NCBI RefSeq assembly: GCF_030733685.1
Contig: NZ_JASHIM010000005.1
Coordinates: 124,001-188,000, forward strand
DNA length: 64,000 nt
Direction of reading: 5' to 3'
Origin: Roseovarius sp. MMSF_3281
GTDB taxonomy: Bacteria; Pseudomonadota; Alphaproteobacteria; Rhodobacterales; Rhodobacteraceae
The notes beneath the pieces are model-generated. The model was not told the DNA's origin, did not search any database, and saw nothing but the letters and a program-made list of their open reading frames with translations. The position numbers and the translations under genes were made by a program. Below, piece by piece: positions 45,611 through 55,392 of the stretch (its first letter is position 1; every line of letters begins with the position of its first letter).

Positions 45611-46393
45611 TCAACAGAAATCGTCACTTGAAATCAGCAGTGTTCGGCACTCGGTCCCGATATCGTGCATTACAGCGCCGGAGTGACCCGGTATAAACGT
45701 GATCCCGGCATCCATGCGAAGATCAAGGCCAACAGCATGTGAGGTGCCCGGCGCAATCGTGACCGGGCGTCCGGCAAACTGCCCCGTGATCATGCGGTGC
45801 ACATGCCCGCAGGCGATCTGCACCGCGCCGTCGTGGTCACGCAACAGGGCTTTGAATCGAGGATTGGGGGTGAGGCCGATGGTGTCCATTCCGGATATGC
45901 CCGTCTCAACGGGCGGATGATGCATGAAGATCAGTACGGGACGGTGCCGCAGATCGCGCAGCGTCGCGCTTAGCCAATCCAGCGTCGCGTCGGTCAGAGC
46001 CCCGTGGGCTGACCCTTCAACCAGCGTATCAAGGCCAAGGATGGTGACATCCTCCAGATCCTCGCGCCAGTTGATCGGCCCATCATCGGGCATCCAGTCG
46101 TCCTGAGCCGCGAAGGTGCGCATCGCCTCGCGGCTATCATGATTGCCGGGGATGGCGCGCCATGGCAGCGGCGCATCGGCCATGATGTGGCAAAGGTGGT
46201 CATAGGCGCCTTTGCATCCCGTCTCCGTCAGGTCGCCCGAAATCACCAGCCGCTCCACCGGGCCGATGACGGGCAACAGGCCCGTCAGCCCGGCCAGCAT
46301 TTGTCGCAGCGCCGCAGCGGTGTCGATGGTGCCGTTAAGAAGCTGCCCCTCGGGCATGATGTGCAGATCGGAGATTTGCAGGATGCGGGTCAT
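45611..46393 (-). CDS. Metallophosphoesterase, GpdQ/CpdA-like phosphodiesterase
   Basis: A 260-residue calcineurin-type phosphodiesterase. The five metal-binding blocks are visible: QISDLHI, ISGDLTETG, IPGNHD, FMHHPPV and ACGHVHR. This block pattern is shared by cAMP phosphodiesterase CpdA and the glycerophosphodiesterase GpdQ. It is the last gene of a Ugp-like importer operon, where a cytoplasmic enzyme splitting imported glycerophosphodiesters would be useful, so a GpdQ-like role is favoured. It starts 8 bases after the permease stop. Confidence 0.87.
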   Translation of the reverse strand: MTRILQISDLHIMPEGQLLNGTIDTAAALRQMLAGLTGLLPVIGPVERLVISGDLTETGCKGAYDHLCHIMADAPLPWRAIPGNHDSREAMRTFAAQDDWMPDDGPINWREDLEDVTILGLDTLVEGSAHGALTDATLDWLSATLRDLRHRPVLIFMHHPPVETGISGMDTIGLTPNPRFKALLRDHDGAVQIACGHVHRMITGQFAGRPVTIAPGTSHAVGLDLRMDAGITFIPGHSGAVMHDIGTECRTLLISSDDFC

Positions 46394-46400
46394 GGTGTCC

Positions 46401-47201
46401 TCATTTTACGCCGGCAGTCAGGAAGGCCTGCACGAATTGCCGTTGGAATATCAGGAAGCTGATCAAAAGCGGTGCGATCACGATGATCGTCGCCGCCGAG
46501 ATGACCGAGATATCGACGCCGTTCTCGGGCGCGCCGAAAAGCGACAGGCCCACGGTGAGCGGCCGGGTGGAGGGCGAGTTGGTCACGATCAGCGGCCAGA
46601 GGAAATTGTTCCAGTGCGTCGCCACCGAGACAAGGGCATAGGCCAGATAGGTGGGCCGCGCGGCGGGTACATAGACCCGCCACAGAACGCCCAATGTGCC
46701 GCAACCTTCGACGCGGGCAGCGTCGTCAAGATCCTTGGGGACGGATTTGAACGCCTGCCGCATCAGGAAGATGCCAAAGGCAGACGCCATGTAGGGCGCG
46801 CCGACACCCATGATGCTGTCAAGCAATCCCAAGGAGGCCGCGACCCGGTAATTTTCAACGATCAACACCTCGGGCAGGATGAAAAGCTGCATCAGCACGA
46901 GGATGAACAGCGCATCGCGCCCGCGAAATTCGGTCTGGGCAAAGGCAAATCCGGCCAGTGTGCACAGCAGGAACTGCCCCGCAAGGATCAGCGAGACCAG
47001 CATGAAGGTGTTGAGGAAATACCCAAGCCACGGCGTGCCGGTCCAGGCGGTGCGGAAATTCTCAAGCGTCAGGGGCGCGGTCAGCCGGAAATTCACCGCG
47101 TCGCTGACATCGTGAAACGCCGCCCAGAACGCGAACAGCAGCGGCGAGATCCACAGGAGGGCCAGCAGGATCGCGGCAGCGGGTTCGATGTAGCGGATCA
47201 T
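46401..47201 (-). CDS. Carbohydrate-type ABC transporter permease, UgpE/MalG-like
   Basis: A 266-residue inner-membrane permease of the CUT1 class. Several helices are seen (AAAILLALLWISPLLFAFWA; FMLVSLILAGQFLLCTLAG), and the EAA loop is KDLDDAARVEGCGTLGVLWRVYVP. It forms the membrane channel with the UgpA-like protein, whose stop overlaps its start by four bases. Glycerol-3-phosphate or a glycerophosphodiester is the favoured substrate from operon content. Confidence 0.92.
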   Translation of the reverse strand: MIRYIEPAAAILLALLWISPLLFAFWAAFHDVSDAVNFRLTAPLTLENFRTAWTGTPWLGYFLNTFMLVSLILAGQFLLCTLAGFAFAQTEFRGRDALFILVLMQLFILPEVLIVENYRVAASLGLLDSIMGVGAPYMASAFGIFLMRQAFKSVPKDLDDAARVEGCGTLGVLWRVYVPAARPTYLAYALVSVATHWNNFLWPLIVTNSPSTRPLTVGLSLFGAPENGVDISVISAATIIVIAPLLISFLIFQRQFVQAFLTAGVK

Positions 47202-48091
47202 CGGTAATGCACCCGCCGGTCAAGGACGAGGAACTGGAAGGCCGCCAGTGCCCCCATCAGGGCCAGCACCAGCACGGTCATTGCCGCGGCGGAGGGTCTG
47301 TCGAAATAGGCAAAGGCGTTTTCCCAGATGTAGTAGAGGATCAGCTTGGAACTGTCCGACGGCCCGCCCTTGGTCAGGATGAACAGGTGGTCGATCAGCT
47401 TGACTGAATTGATCATCGCATTGACGAGGATGAAGAGCGTGGTCGGCATCAGGAGCGGCAGCACGATCCGGCGGGTATAGGTCCAGCGGCTTGCCCCCTC
47501 GATCTCGGCAGCTTCTTTCAGGTCGGGCGGGATGGTTTGCAGCGCGGCGAGGTAGAAGATCATGAAGAACCCGGCCTCTTTCCAGATCGTCACTACACAG
47601 ATCGCCCAAAGCGAGGTTTCGGGCTCACCCAACCAGTTGACCGATTCCGTACCGAAGAGCGCGCCGATTTGATTGAGGATGCCGAAACTGGGTGTGTAGA
47701 AAAACAGCCACAGGTTCGCCGCCGCGATCATCGGCAGCACGGTCGGGGTGAAATAAGCGGTGCGGATAAAACTGCGCGCTGGCAGTTTCGAGTTGGCCCA
47801 GAGCGCCATGATCAGCGCCAGCGCCATGGAGACCGGGATAGTGACAAGCGCATAGAGGAGGTTGTTGCCGGCCACCTGCCAGAAGGTCGGGTCGTCAAAC
47901 AGGTAGCTGTAGTTTTCCAGCCCCACGAATTCCGCAGGATTGCGCCGAGTGCCGCGCGACCAGAGCGAGGTCACCATAGTGGCCAGCGACGGGTAAAAGG
48001 CAAACACCGTCAGCATTATGAGCGCGGGCGACAACAATAGCCAACCGTGAAGGGCGCGGCGGCGGCGTTCCAATGTGAAGGAGTCGGTCAT
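47198..48091 (-). CDS. Carbohydrate-type ABC transporter permease, UgpA/MalF-like
   Basis: A 297-residue CUT1 permease with six predicted hydrophobic helices, beginning WLLLSPALIMLTVFAFYPSL. The EAA loop reads PPDLKEAAEIEGASRWTYTR, matching UgpA. ATG 48091 follows GGAG at 6 bases. It heterodimerises with the UgpE-like permease and is served by the binding protein and ATPase upstream. Confidence 0.92.
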   Translation of the reverse strand: MTDSFTLERRRRALHGWLLLSPALIMLTVFAFYPSLATMVTSLWSRGTRRNPAEFVGLENYSYLFDDPTFWQVAGNNLLYALVTIPVSMALALIMALWANSKLPARSFIRTAYFTPTVLPMIAAANLWLFFYTPSFGILNQIGALFGTESVNWLGEPETSLWAICVVTIWKEAGFFMIFYLAALQTIPPDLKEAAEIEGASRWTYTRRIVLPLLMPTTLFILVNAMINSVKLIDHLFILTKGGPSDSSKLILYYIWENAFAYFDRPSAAAMTVLVLALMGALAAFQFLVLDRRVHYR

Positions 48092-48152
48092 GCGGGTCTC
48101 CGTGGCCGGGCCGGTTGAAACAACCGGCCCGGAACAGGGTCATGGCAGGCGC

Positions 48153-49415
48153 TTACTTGTAGGCACGCAGTTGACGCTCGGCGGCGGCCTGCGCCTCGGC
48201 CAGTGCGTCAGCCGGGCTCTTGTCGCCGGTCAGCGCCGATTGGATCGCGGCATTCAGGCCGTCACGCACGCGCGCTGTCTCGAAGGTCGAGAATTCGGCA
48301 ACCGCGTGCTCAAGCTGATCACGCGCCACGAGGGCAGGCGGGAATTCAGCCGTGTAGGCCTTGAGCGCGTCGGTCTCATAAGCGGCGGGCGAGACACCCA
48401 TGTAGCCCGTCTCGATAGACCACTTCGCTGCTTGCTCGGGCGCGGTCATGAACTTGATGAGTTCAAGCGCGGCCTGCTTCTCCTCTTCGGTGGAGTCCTT
48501 GAATAGGTAGAAATTGCCGCCCCCGGTGGGCGAGCCCAACCGTTCCTTGCCGGGCAGCATGGCAACGCCGAAATCGAACTCGGCATTGTTCTTGACCGCC
48601 GTCAGATTGCCAGTGGAATGCCACATCATCGCGGTCTCACCCTCAAGGAAGGCTTGGCGCAGGGTGCCCCACTCCACGGTGCCCTCGGGCATGATGCCAT
48701 GCTCGGTGGACAGCGACTTCCAGTATTCAAGCGCCTCGACGGTGTCCGGATCGTCGAAATAGGTGGTCAGCCCGTCATTCGACATCAACTCCTGCCCGTT
48801 CTGGATCGCCAGGGCCTGGAACATCCAGTAGGGATAGCCGGTCGAGGGGATCATCAGGCCGTGATGGTCGTCATTGGTCAGGGCTTTGCCCATCTCCACC
48901 AACTCGCCCCAGGTGGTCGGCGCGGTTTCCGGGTCAAGGCCCGCCTCGCGGAACATATCCTTGTTGTAATAGGCCACGATGGTCGACCGCTGGAACGGCA
49001 CGCCCCATGTTTGCCCCTCGATTTTGCCGTTGGCCAAAAGCGCGGGGTAGAAGTTGTTCAGCCATTCCTTCTCCGCCTCGGTCTCGATGACGTCCTCAAA
49101 AGGCACGATCAGGTCTTGCTCGATCAGGTCATAGGCGTCGATGGAAAACATCACGGCAAGCTGCGCCGGTTCACCGGACTCGAGCGCCGCAAGCGATTTG
49201 ATGCGCGTGTCGTCATAGTTGCCGGCGTAAATCGCGTTGACGGTGATGTCGGGGTTTTGCGCCTCGAAGTCGGCGACGATCCCATCGACCACTTCGGTCA
49301 GCGCACCACCGACGGCGATTGGGTAATACATGGTCAATTCAGTCTCGGCCGCGGCCGGATTGACGAGCGCGGTGGAGGCCGCCAATATGGCGGACACAGC
49401 AGTGATACGTGTCAT
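48153..49415 (-). CDS. Extracellular solute-binding protein family 1, UgpB-like
   Basis: A 420-residue periplasmic binding protein. A Sec signal peptide of about 23 residues ends near NPAAA-ETELT. The body carries ELTMYYPIAVGGALTEVVDG at its start, the same opening as UgpB proteins that bind sn-glycerol-3-phosphate and glycerophosphocholine, and RSTIVAYYNKDMFREAGLDP further on. The start overlaps the ATPase stop by four bases. A 61-base spacer follows before the permeases. Confidence 0.92.
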   Translation of the reverse strand: MTRITAVSAILAASTALVNPAAAETELTMYYPIAVGGALTEVVDGIVADFEAQNPDITVNAIYAGNYDDTRIKSLAALESGEPAQLAVMFSIDAYDLIEQDLIVPFEDVIETEAEKEWLNNFYPALLANGKIEGQTWGVPFQRSTIVAYYNKDMFREAGLDPETAPTTWGELVEMGKALTNDDHHGLMIPSTGYPYWMFQALAIQNGQELMSNDGLTTYFDDPDTVEALEYWKSLSTEHGIMPEGTVEWGTLRQAFLEGETAMMWHSTGNLTAVKNNAEFDFGVAMLPGKERLGSPTGGGNFYLFKDSTEEEKQAALELIKFMTAPEQAAKWSIETGYMGVSPAAYETDALKAYTAEFPPALVARDQLEHAVAEFSTFETARVRDGLNAAIQSALTGDKSPADALAEAQAAAERQLRAYK

Positions 49416-50524
49416 TTCGAAAGGTCCTCTTTGGCTGTTTGGGTTGAAGTGCGGGCCCTATGGCCATCCTCGGGCGCGGGATTTTGGCGAATGCGCGCCT
49501 TTGGATTCTGCTGCGGCTCCTTTTCCAGGCTTCCGGTGACGGAGTCGAAAAGGAGCCGGTTTTCCGATGGAATGACGACACCGACCGTCTGGCCGGGTTC
49601 AAACTTGGCCGGGCCTGGCAGGATCGCTGCAAGCCCCTCCGCCGCCGGATGCCTGAGAGCAAGCCGGGTTTCGCCGCCGAGATACTCGAAATCGTCGATC
49701 CGCGCGTCGAGATTGCCTTGGCCAGCGGCCACAAGCGAAACGGCTTCGGGACGCAGACCAATGATCCATTTGCCGTCGTGCCCAAGTGCGGCGGCGTCGA
49801 TTAGCGACATGGGCGGATCGCCGATGAACTGCGCAGCAAAGGTGGTGGCCGGGCGCGCGTAAAGCTCGGCGGGCGTTCCAACCTGTTCAATGCGGCCCTC
49901 CCGCATCAGCACGACTTTGTCCGAAAGGCTCATCGCCTCACCTTGGTCATGGGTCACGTAAACCACCGTCAGCGCCAGCTTGCGCGCCAGCGTCCGGATA
50001 TCCCGGCGCACCGAGTGGCGCAGCTTTGCATCGAGGTTCGACAGCGGCTCGTCCATCAGGCAAAGCGGCCGCTCGGCCACTGCCGCGCGGGCAAGCGCCA
50101 CGCGCTGCCTTTGACCGCCAGAAAGTTCGGAGGGTTTGCGCCGCTCCAGACCTTCCAGCCCTGTCATGGCAAGCACCTCTGACAAGCGTCGCGCACGCTC
50201 CGCGCGTGCGATGCGCCGGACTTTCAATCCGAAAATCACGTTCTCGGCCACGCTGAGATGCGGAAACAGCGCGTAGGACTGGAACACCATCGACAGGTTG
50301 CGTTGCGCGGCGGGCAGGGCCGTCACGTCGCGGCCGTCAATCGTGATACGTCCAGATTGCGGCTGCTCCAGCCCCGCAATCAGGCGCAACATCGTGGATT
50401 TACCGCAGCCCGAGGGGCCGAGGATCGATAGAAAAGCACCCTGCTGCAGCTCAAGGCTGATATCGCAGACCCCGCCTTGTCCGCCCCATTGCCGCGTGAG
50501 ACCTTCAAGCGTCAGAAAACTCAT
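49412..50524 (-). CDS. ABC transporter ATPase, UgpC/MalK-like
   Basis: A 370-residue cytoplasmic ATPase. Walker A is LGPSGCGKST, the signature LSGGQRQRVALAR and Walker B LCLMDEPLSNLDAK, with the H-loop VYVTHDQGEA. The C-terminal 130 residues form a TOBE/MalK regulatory domain (PPMSLIDAAALG, IIGLRPEAVSL). It powers the UgpA/E-like permeases. Both ends overlap neighbouring genes by four bases. Confidence 0.94.
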   Translation of the reverse strand: MSFLTLEGLTRQWGGQGGVCDISLELQQGAFLSILGPSGCGKSTMLRLIAGLEQPQSGRITIDGRDVTALPAAQRNLSMVFQSYALFPHLSVAENVIFGLKVRRIARAERARRLSEVLAMTGLEGLERRKPSELSGGQRQRVALARAAVAERPLCLMDEPLSNLDAKLRHSVRRDIRTLARKLALTVVYVTHDQGEAMSLSDKVVLMREGRIEQVGTPAELYARPATTFAAQFIGDPPMSLIDAAALGHDGKWIIGLRPEAVSLVAAGQGNLDARIDDFEYLGGETRLALRHPAAEGLAAILPGPAKFEPGQTVGVVIPSENRLLFDSVTGSLEKEPQQNPKARIRQNPAPEDGHRARTSTQTAKEDLSK

Positions 50525-51282
50525 TTGCCCTCTCCCACGATGATCAACCGGTCGCCGAGCGACTCCAGCATGGCGGCGAACGGCGCGCCGGGCTTGGCCT
50601 CGGTCACGACATGATCGGCCTCATCAAGATGACCGCCGACCGCAGGGGCGCGGCGACCAAATTTGGAACTGTCCGCGACGAAGATGGACTGCCGGGCGTT
50701 CTCCTGCGCCTGGCCGCGGATGCGCACCTCGGGTTCGTGGAAATCCAGCAGTGAGCCGTCGTTGTCGATCCCGGCGGCACCGTAAATGGCGAAATCCGCG
50801 CGGTAGGCTCCGAAGAGATCCTGTGCCAATGGCCCCAAAACATCCCGATCAGGCAGGCGCAATTCCCCGCCGGGGATCACAATCCGCGCGCCGGGCGCTT
50901 CGGACAAGGCCATCGCCGCGTTCAGGTTGTTGGTGATGACAGTCAAACCTTCACGCTCGGCCAGTGCGGCGGCGACCACGGCCGGGGTCGTGCCAATGGA
51001 GAAAAACAGCGTGGCCCCATCCGGGATCAGCCCCGCAACATGGGCCGCGATCCTCTGCTTGGCCGCCACATTCAGCGAGGTGCGCGCCGAATAGGGCAGG
51101 TTCGAACTGCCTTCGATGAATTCGGCCCCGCCGTGCAGGCGCCGCAGTTTTCCCTGCGCACACAGCGCGTTAATATCGCGGCGGACGGTGTGGGCCGAGA
51201 CGCGCAGAGCCTCTGCAAGTTCGTCCACCATGACGCGCCCACGCGACTGTGCCGTTTCGAGAATCGCCGATTGCCTGTTCAT
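50521..51282 (-). CDS. DeoR-family transcriptional repressor (GlpR-like)
   Basis: A 253-residue regulator with an N-terminal DeoR helix-turn-helix (ALRVSAHTVRRDINALCAQG, residues about 26-45, then LRRLHGGA) and a C-terminal DeoRC sugar-phosphate sensor with LTVITNNLNAA, VIPGGELR and FVADSSKFGR. It leads the transporter operon and probably represses it until a sugar or glycerol phosphate binds. I start at ATG 51282 (MNRQSAILE); 21 extra codons upstream would run into the putative operators. Confidence 0.92.
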   Translation of the reverse strand: MNRQSAILETAQSRGRVMVDELAEALRVSAHTVRRDINALCAQGKLRRLHGGAEFIEGSSNLPYSARTSLNVAAKQRIAAHVAGLIPDGATLFFSIGTTPAVVAAALAEREGLTVITNNLNAAMALSEAPGARIVIPGGELRLPDRDVLGPLAQDLFGAYRADFAIYGAAGIDNDGSLLDFHEPEVRIRGQAQENARQSIFVADSSKFGRRAPAVGGHLDEADHVVTEAKPGAPFAAMLESLGDRLIIVGEGK

Positions 51283-51297
51283 TCGATGCCCCCTGCG

Positions 51298-51355
51298 TGC
51301 TCTTATGAGCATAGAATGTGACGGCTGAATGAAATCAGTGCTCATAAAAGCACTG
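51298..51355. promoter_or_regulatory. Putative DeoR operators
   Basis: Two inverted repeats lie just upstream of the repressor gene. TGCTCTTATGAGCA is at 51298-51311 (5-bp arms), and CAGTGCTCATAAAAGCACTG is at 51336-51355 (7-bp arms). Both contain the element TGCTCATAA in opposite orientation. Placement between promoter and repressor start fits autoregulation of the whole operon. Confidence 0.5.
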
Positions 51356-51775
51356 CTTGTCTCATTTTAATAGGAAACTGCATGCATCCTTCGATGCGGT
51401 GTTGGCAAAGCGTGATTCCCGAAGATAGCGCACCGCTTTCCTGAAACGCGAATTGCGCCAGCCCCATAAAAAACCGCAATGATGCTCGGCTCAAACTGTG
51501 CATTCATTGATTTGCCAGGTTGGCTTGCGCGGCGAAAGTCCTGTGTGGATGGCTCCTGCATTGCAAGCGTTTTTTGTGATTGCGACGGTCTGTCAGTACA
51601 GTCGTGTGTTCGGCTTGTTTGCGTGGCGGTTGCCACTGGCCCTGATGAGTTCCGCAAGCAAGGTTTCTATCGGCTAAACGACCTCTGAAGGCCGCGACAT
51701 TCGCCGGAGTGTCCTTGCTTTTGGTTGACTTCGTTTCGCATCATCACATCAAGCGTCTTACATCTCCGGGCAGGA
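51356..51775. other. Intergenic region without a recognisable gene
   Basis: About 420 bases between the DeoR promoter and the IS110 remnant. It is less GC-rich than the genes around it, and no reading frame on either strand looks like a known protein. It probably contains the DeoR operon promoter near its left end. Confidence 0.45.
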
Positions 51776-52129
51776 TCAAGCGATCGACTGCCGGTATTCC
51801 TCTCGTTTCGCCAGAAGTGCCCAAATGATTCGGGCGGATTTGTTGGCCATGGCAACGGTCGCGAGCCGGAATGGCTTCTCGGCCAGCATCTTGGCGGTCC
51901 AAGTGTCGGCTTTCTCTGGCTTGTTCTTTGCCATCAGCGCCCGTGATGTCATTCCGACGATCAACAGCTTTCTGATACACCAGTCACCCTTCTGGGTAAT
52001 CCGTCCAAGACGTTCCTTGCCGCCACTGGACTTATTCAGGGGTGTCAGCCCCAGCCATGCCGATCTCGCAGTTTTCAAACTGCCCATTGCGAATGGTGCG
52101 GAAGGATCCAATGCCGGTGAGAGCAGCAT
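51776..52129 (-). pseudogene. IS110-family transposase C-terminal remnant
   Basis: About 117 codons without a proper start. ARSAWLGLTPLNKSSGGKER followed by LGRITQKGD and then VAMANKSARIIWALLAKREE are the C-terminal (transposase_20) hallmarks of IS110/IS1111 elements. The N-terminal DEDD catalytic half is absent and no flanking repeats are evident. It is a dead fragment next to kdgD. Confidence 0.8.
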
Positions 52130-52152
52130 TGACCGGGCGTCCCGCCTCAGGG

Positions 52153-52185
52153 TTGTCCCGGGCCTCCAAATGGCGCCCGGGACAA
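52153..52185 (-). terminator. Stem-loop terminator candidate downstream of kdgD
   Basis: TTGTCCCGGGC (52153-52163) and GCCCGGGACAA (52175-52185) form a perfect 11-bp stem with an 11-base loop, starting 5 bases past the kdgD stop on the minus strand. There is no marked T run, so it may act with Rho or as an mRNA end stabiliser. Confidence 0.6.
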
Positions 52186-52190
52186 GGAGA

Positions 52191-53292
<1,102 letters not shown>

Positions 53293-55377
53293 ATGACCAA
53301 AGACAAACAACAGGTGAGACTAGGCGCCGACATCGGGGGGACCTTCACCGACGTGGCGCTCGAGGTCGGGGCAGAGATGTTCTCCGCGAAAGTGCTGACC
53401 AATTACACGGCTCCCGAACAGGGGATCGTTGACGGCATTGCTCTTGCGCTGGACAAGGCAGGGCTTGGCTTCGGTGATATCGATACGGTCATCCACGGCA
53501 CCACGCTTGCCACCAACGCCCTGATCGAACGGCGCGGCGCGCATACGGCGCTGATCACCACCAAGGGCTTTCGCGACGTGATCGAGATGCGCACCGAGAA
53601 CCGGTTCGAGCAGTACGATCTCGATATCGTGCTGCCCGCGCCGCTAGTGCCGCGCAATGAACGCTTTGTGCTGGATGAGCGCATCGACGCAGGCGGCAAG
53701 GTGCTGAAGGCCATCGACGCCGCCGAGCTTGACGCGCTGGTCGATTCCATTCTCGCCGGCGGCTTCGAAAGCGTCGCCATTGGTCTTATCCATTCCTACG
53801 TCAACGGTGCGCATGAGCGGCAGATCCGCGAGGCGCTGCTGGCCAAGGCACCGGAGCTGTCGGTGTCGATCTCATCCGAGGTCTCGCCGCAGATGCGCGA
53901 GTTCCAGCGCTTCAACACGGTCTGCGCCAATGCCTACGTGAAGCCCCTGATGGAAAGCTACCTGCGCCGCCTCGTGGGTAAGCTGCAGGGCGAGGGCGCC
54001 GATTGCCCGGTCTTCATGATCCACTCGGGCGGCGGCATCATCAGCGTTGATGCGGCCATCGAACACCCCGTCCGCCTGCTGGAATCCGGCCCCGCCGGGG
54101 GCGCGATCTTTGCCGCCCATGTGGCGCGGCGCTACGGCATCGACCGGGTGCTGTCTTATGACATGGGCGGCACCACGGCCAAGATCTGCCTGATCGACGG
54201 CGCCGTGCCCAAGACCGCCAAGACATTCGAGGTGGCGCGCACCTACCGCTTCAAGAAGGGCAGCGGCATGCCAATCTCGATCCCGGTGATCGAGATGGTC
54301 GAGATCGGGGCAGGGGGCGGCTCGATCGCCAGCATCGACTCCATGCGCCAGATCCGCGTCGGCCCGCACAGCGCCGGGTCCGAGCCGGGACCGGCCTGCT
54401 ATGGCCGTGGTGGCGACCGCCCCACCGTGACCGATGCGGACCTCGTGCTTGGTAAGCTTGATCCCGACGGCTTTGCCGGGGGCAAGATGCAGCTTGACGT
54501 TGCAGCCTGCGACGGCGCCATGACCACCCATCTTGGCGATCCGCTGGGCAGCGATGCGGCCACCGCCGCCTTCGGCCTGTGCGAGGTGGTCGACGAAAAC
54601 ATGAGCAACGCGGCGCGGATGCACGCGGTGGAGAACGGCAAGGAACTGGGGGAATACACCATGATCGCCTTCGGCGGCGCGGCCCCGCTGCACGCTGGAC
54701 GGCTCTGCGAAAAGCTGGGGATCAACGAGCTTCTGGTGCCGCCGGGAGCGGGTGTCGGCTCGGCCATCGGCTTCCTGCGAGCGCCCTTTGGCTTTGAATC
54801 CGTGCGCAGTGCCTACGTGAAGTTGTCGGCCTTCGACCATGCCGCCGTCAACGCCACCCTCGCCGAACTGCGCGACGAGGCGGTGTCTTTCGTGCGCTCC
54901 GGCGCGCCGGACGCAGAGCCGGTGCTCGAATGCACGGCCTACATGCGCTACGCTGGACAGGGCTGGGAAGTGCCGGTCAACGTCGAGGTGCGCGATTACG
55001 CCGCCGCCGACGAGGCGGTGTTCCGCAAGGGCTTCGAGACGGTCTACGAGGATCTCTTCGGCCGGCTCATCGACAAGCTTGACATCGAGATTGTCAGCTG
55101 GTCGTTGCGCGCCAGCTCCGAGGCCACCCCGGCCCCCGCGGTCGAGGTTGCACAGCCGGAGCGCGACGCGCCGCGCGACACAACGCGCCGGATCTTCGAC
55201 GCCCGCAGTTCGGAGTATCTCGACGCGGCGGTGGTCGCCCGAGCCGACCTTGCGGTCGGCACCCGGGTCCGGGGGCCCGCTGCCATCATCGAAGACGAGA
55301 CAACCACCATCATCACTGCCGCCCAGGATGTAACCATGCAGGCGGACGGTTGCCTGCTGATCCGCAGCTGCGCCTGA
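53293..55377 (+). CDS. Hydantoinase/oxoprolinase-family protein, HyuA-type subunit (second copy)
   Basis: A 694-residue HyuA subunit. Motifs are RLGADIGGTFTDVALE near the start, VIHGTTLATNALIERRG, YDMGGTTAKICLIDG and GPACYGRGGDRPTVTDAD. It is paralogous to the protein at 23346 but clearly diverged, so the two pairs likely act on different ring substrates. ATG 53293 begins close to the domain; a GTG at 53242 would add 17 unconvincing residues. It is followed 15 bases later by its HyuB partner. Confidence 0.92.
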   Translation: MTKDKQQVRLGADIGGTFTDVALEVGAEMFSAKVLTNYTAPEQGIVDGIALALDKAGLGFGDIDTVIHGTTLATNALIERRGAHTALITTKGFRDVIEMRTENRFEQYDLDIVLPAPLVPRNERFVLDERIDAGGKVLKAIDAAELDALVDSILAGGFESVAIGLIHSYVNGAHERQIREALLAKAPELSVSISSEVSPQMREFQRFNTVCANAYVKPLMESYLRRLVGKLQGEGADCPVFMIHSGGGIISVDAAIEHPVRLLESGPAGGAIFAAHVARRYGIDRVLSYDMGGTTAKICLIDGAVPKTAKTFEVARTYRFKKGSGMPISIPVIEMVEIGAGGGSIASIDSMRQIRVGPHSAGSEPGPACYGRGGDRPTVTDADLVLGKLDPDGFAGGKMQLDVAACDGAMTTHLGDPLGSDAATAAFGLCEVVDENMSNAARMHAVENGKELGEYTMIAFGGAAPLHAGRLCEKLGINELLVPPGAGVGSAIGFLRAPFGFESVRSAYVKLSAFDHAAVNATLAELRDEAVSFVRSGAPDAEPVLECTAYMRYAGQGWEVPVNVEVRDYAAADEAVFRKGFETVYEDLFGRLIDKLDIEIVSWSLRASSEATPAPAVEVAQPERDAPRDTTRRIFDARSSEYLDAAVVARADLAVGTRVRGPAAIIEDETTTIITAAQDVTMQADGCLLIRSCA

Positions 55378-55392
55378 ACAGGAGAACACGCC

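Noticed and set aside
45185..45631. A 148-codon plus-strand frame as a hypothetical gene
   Set aside because: No good ribosome-binding site, odd composition and no intact domain. At most a decayed fragment.
51479..51688. A 69-codon plus-strand frame
   Set aside because: Cys/Val-rich, unlike any family, and without a ribosome-binding site in a gene-poor spacer.
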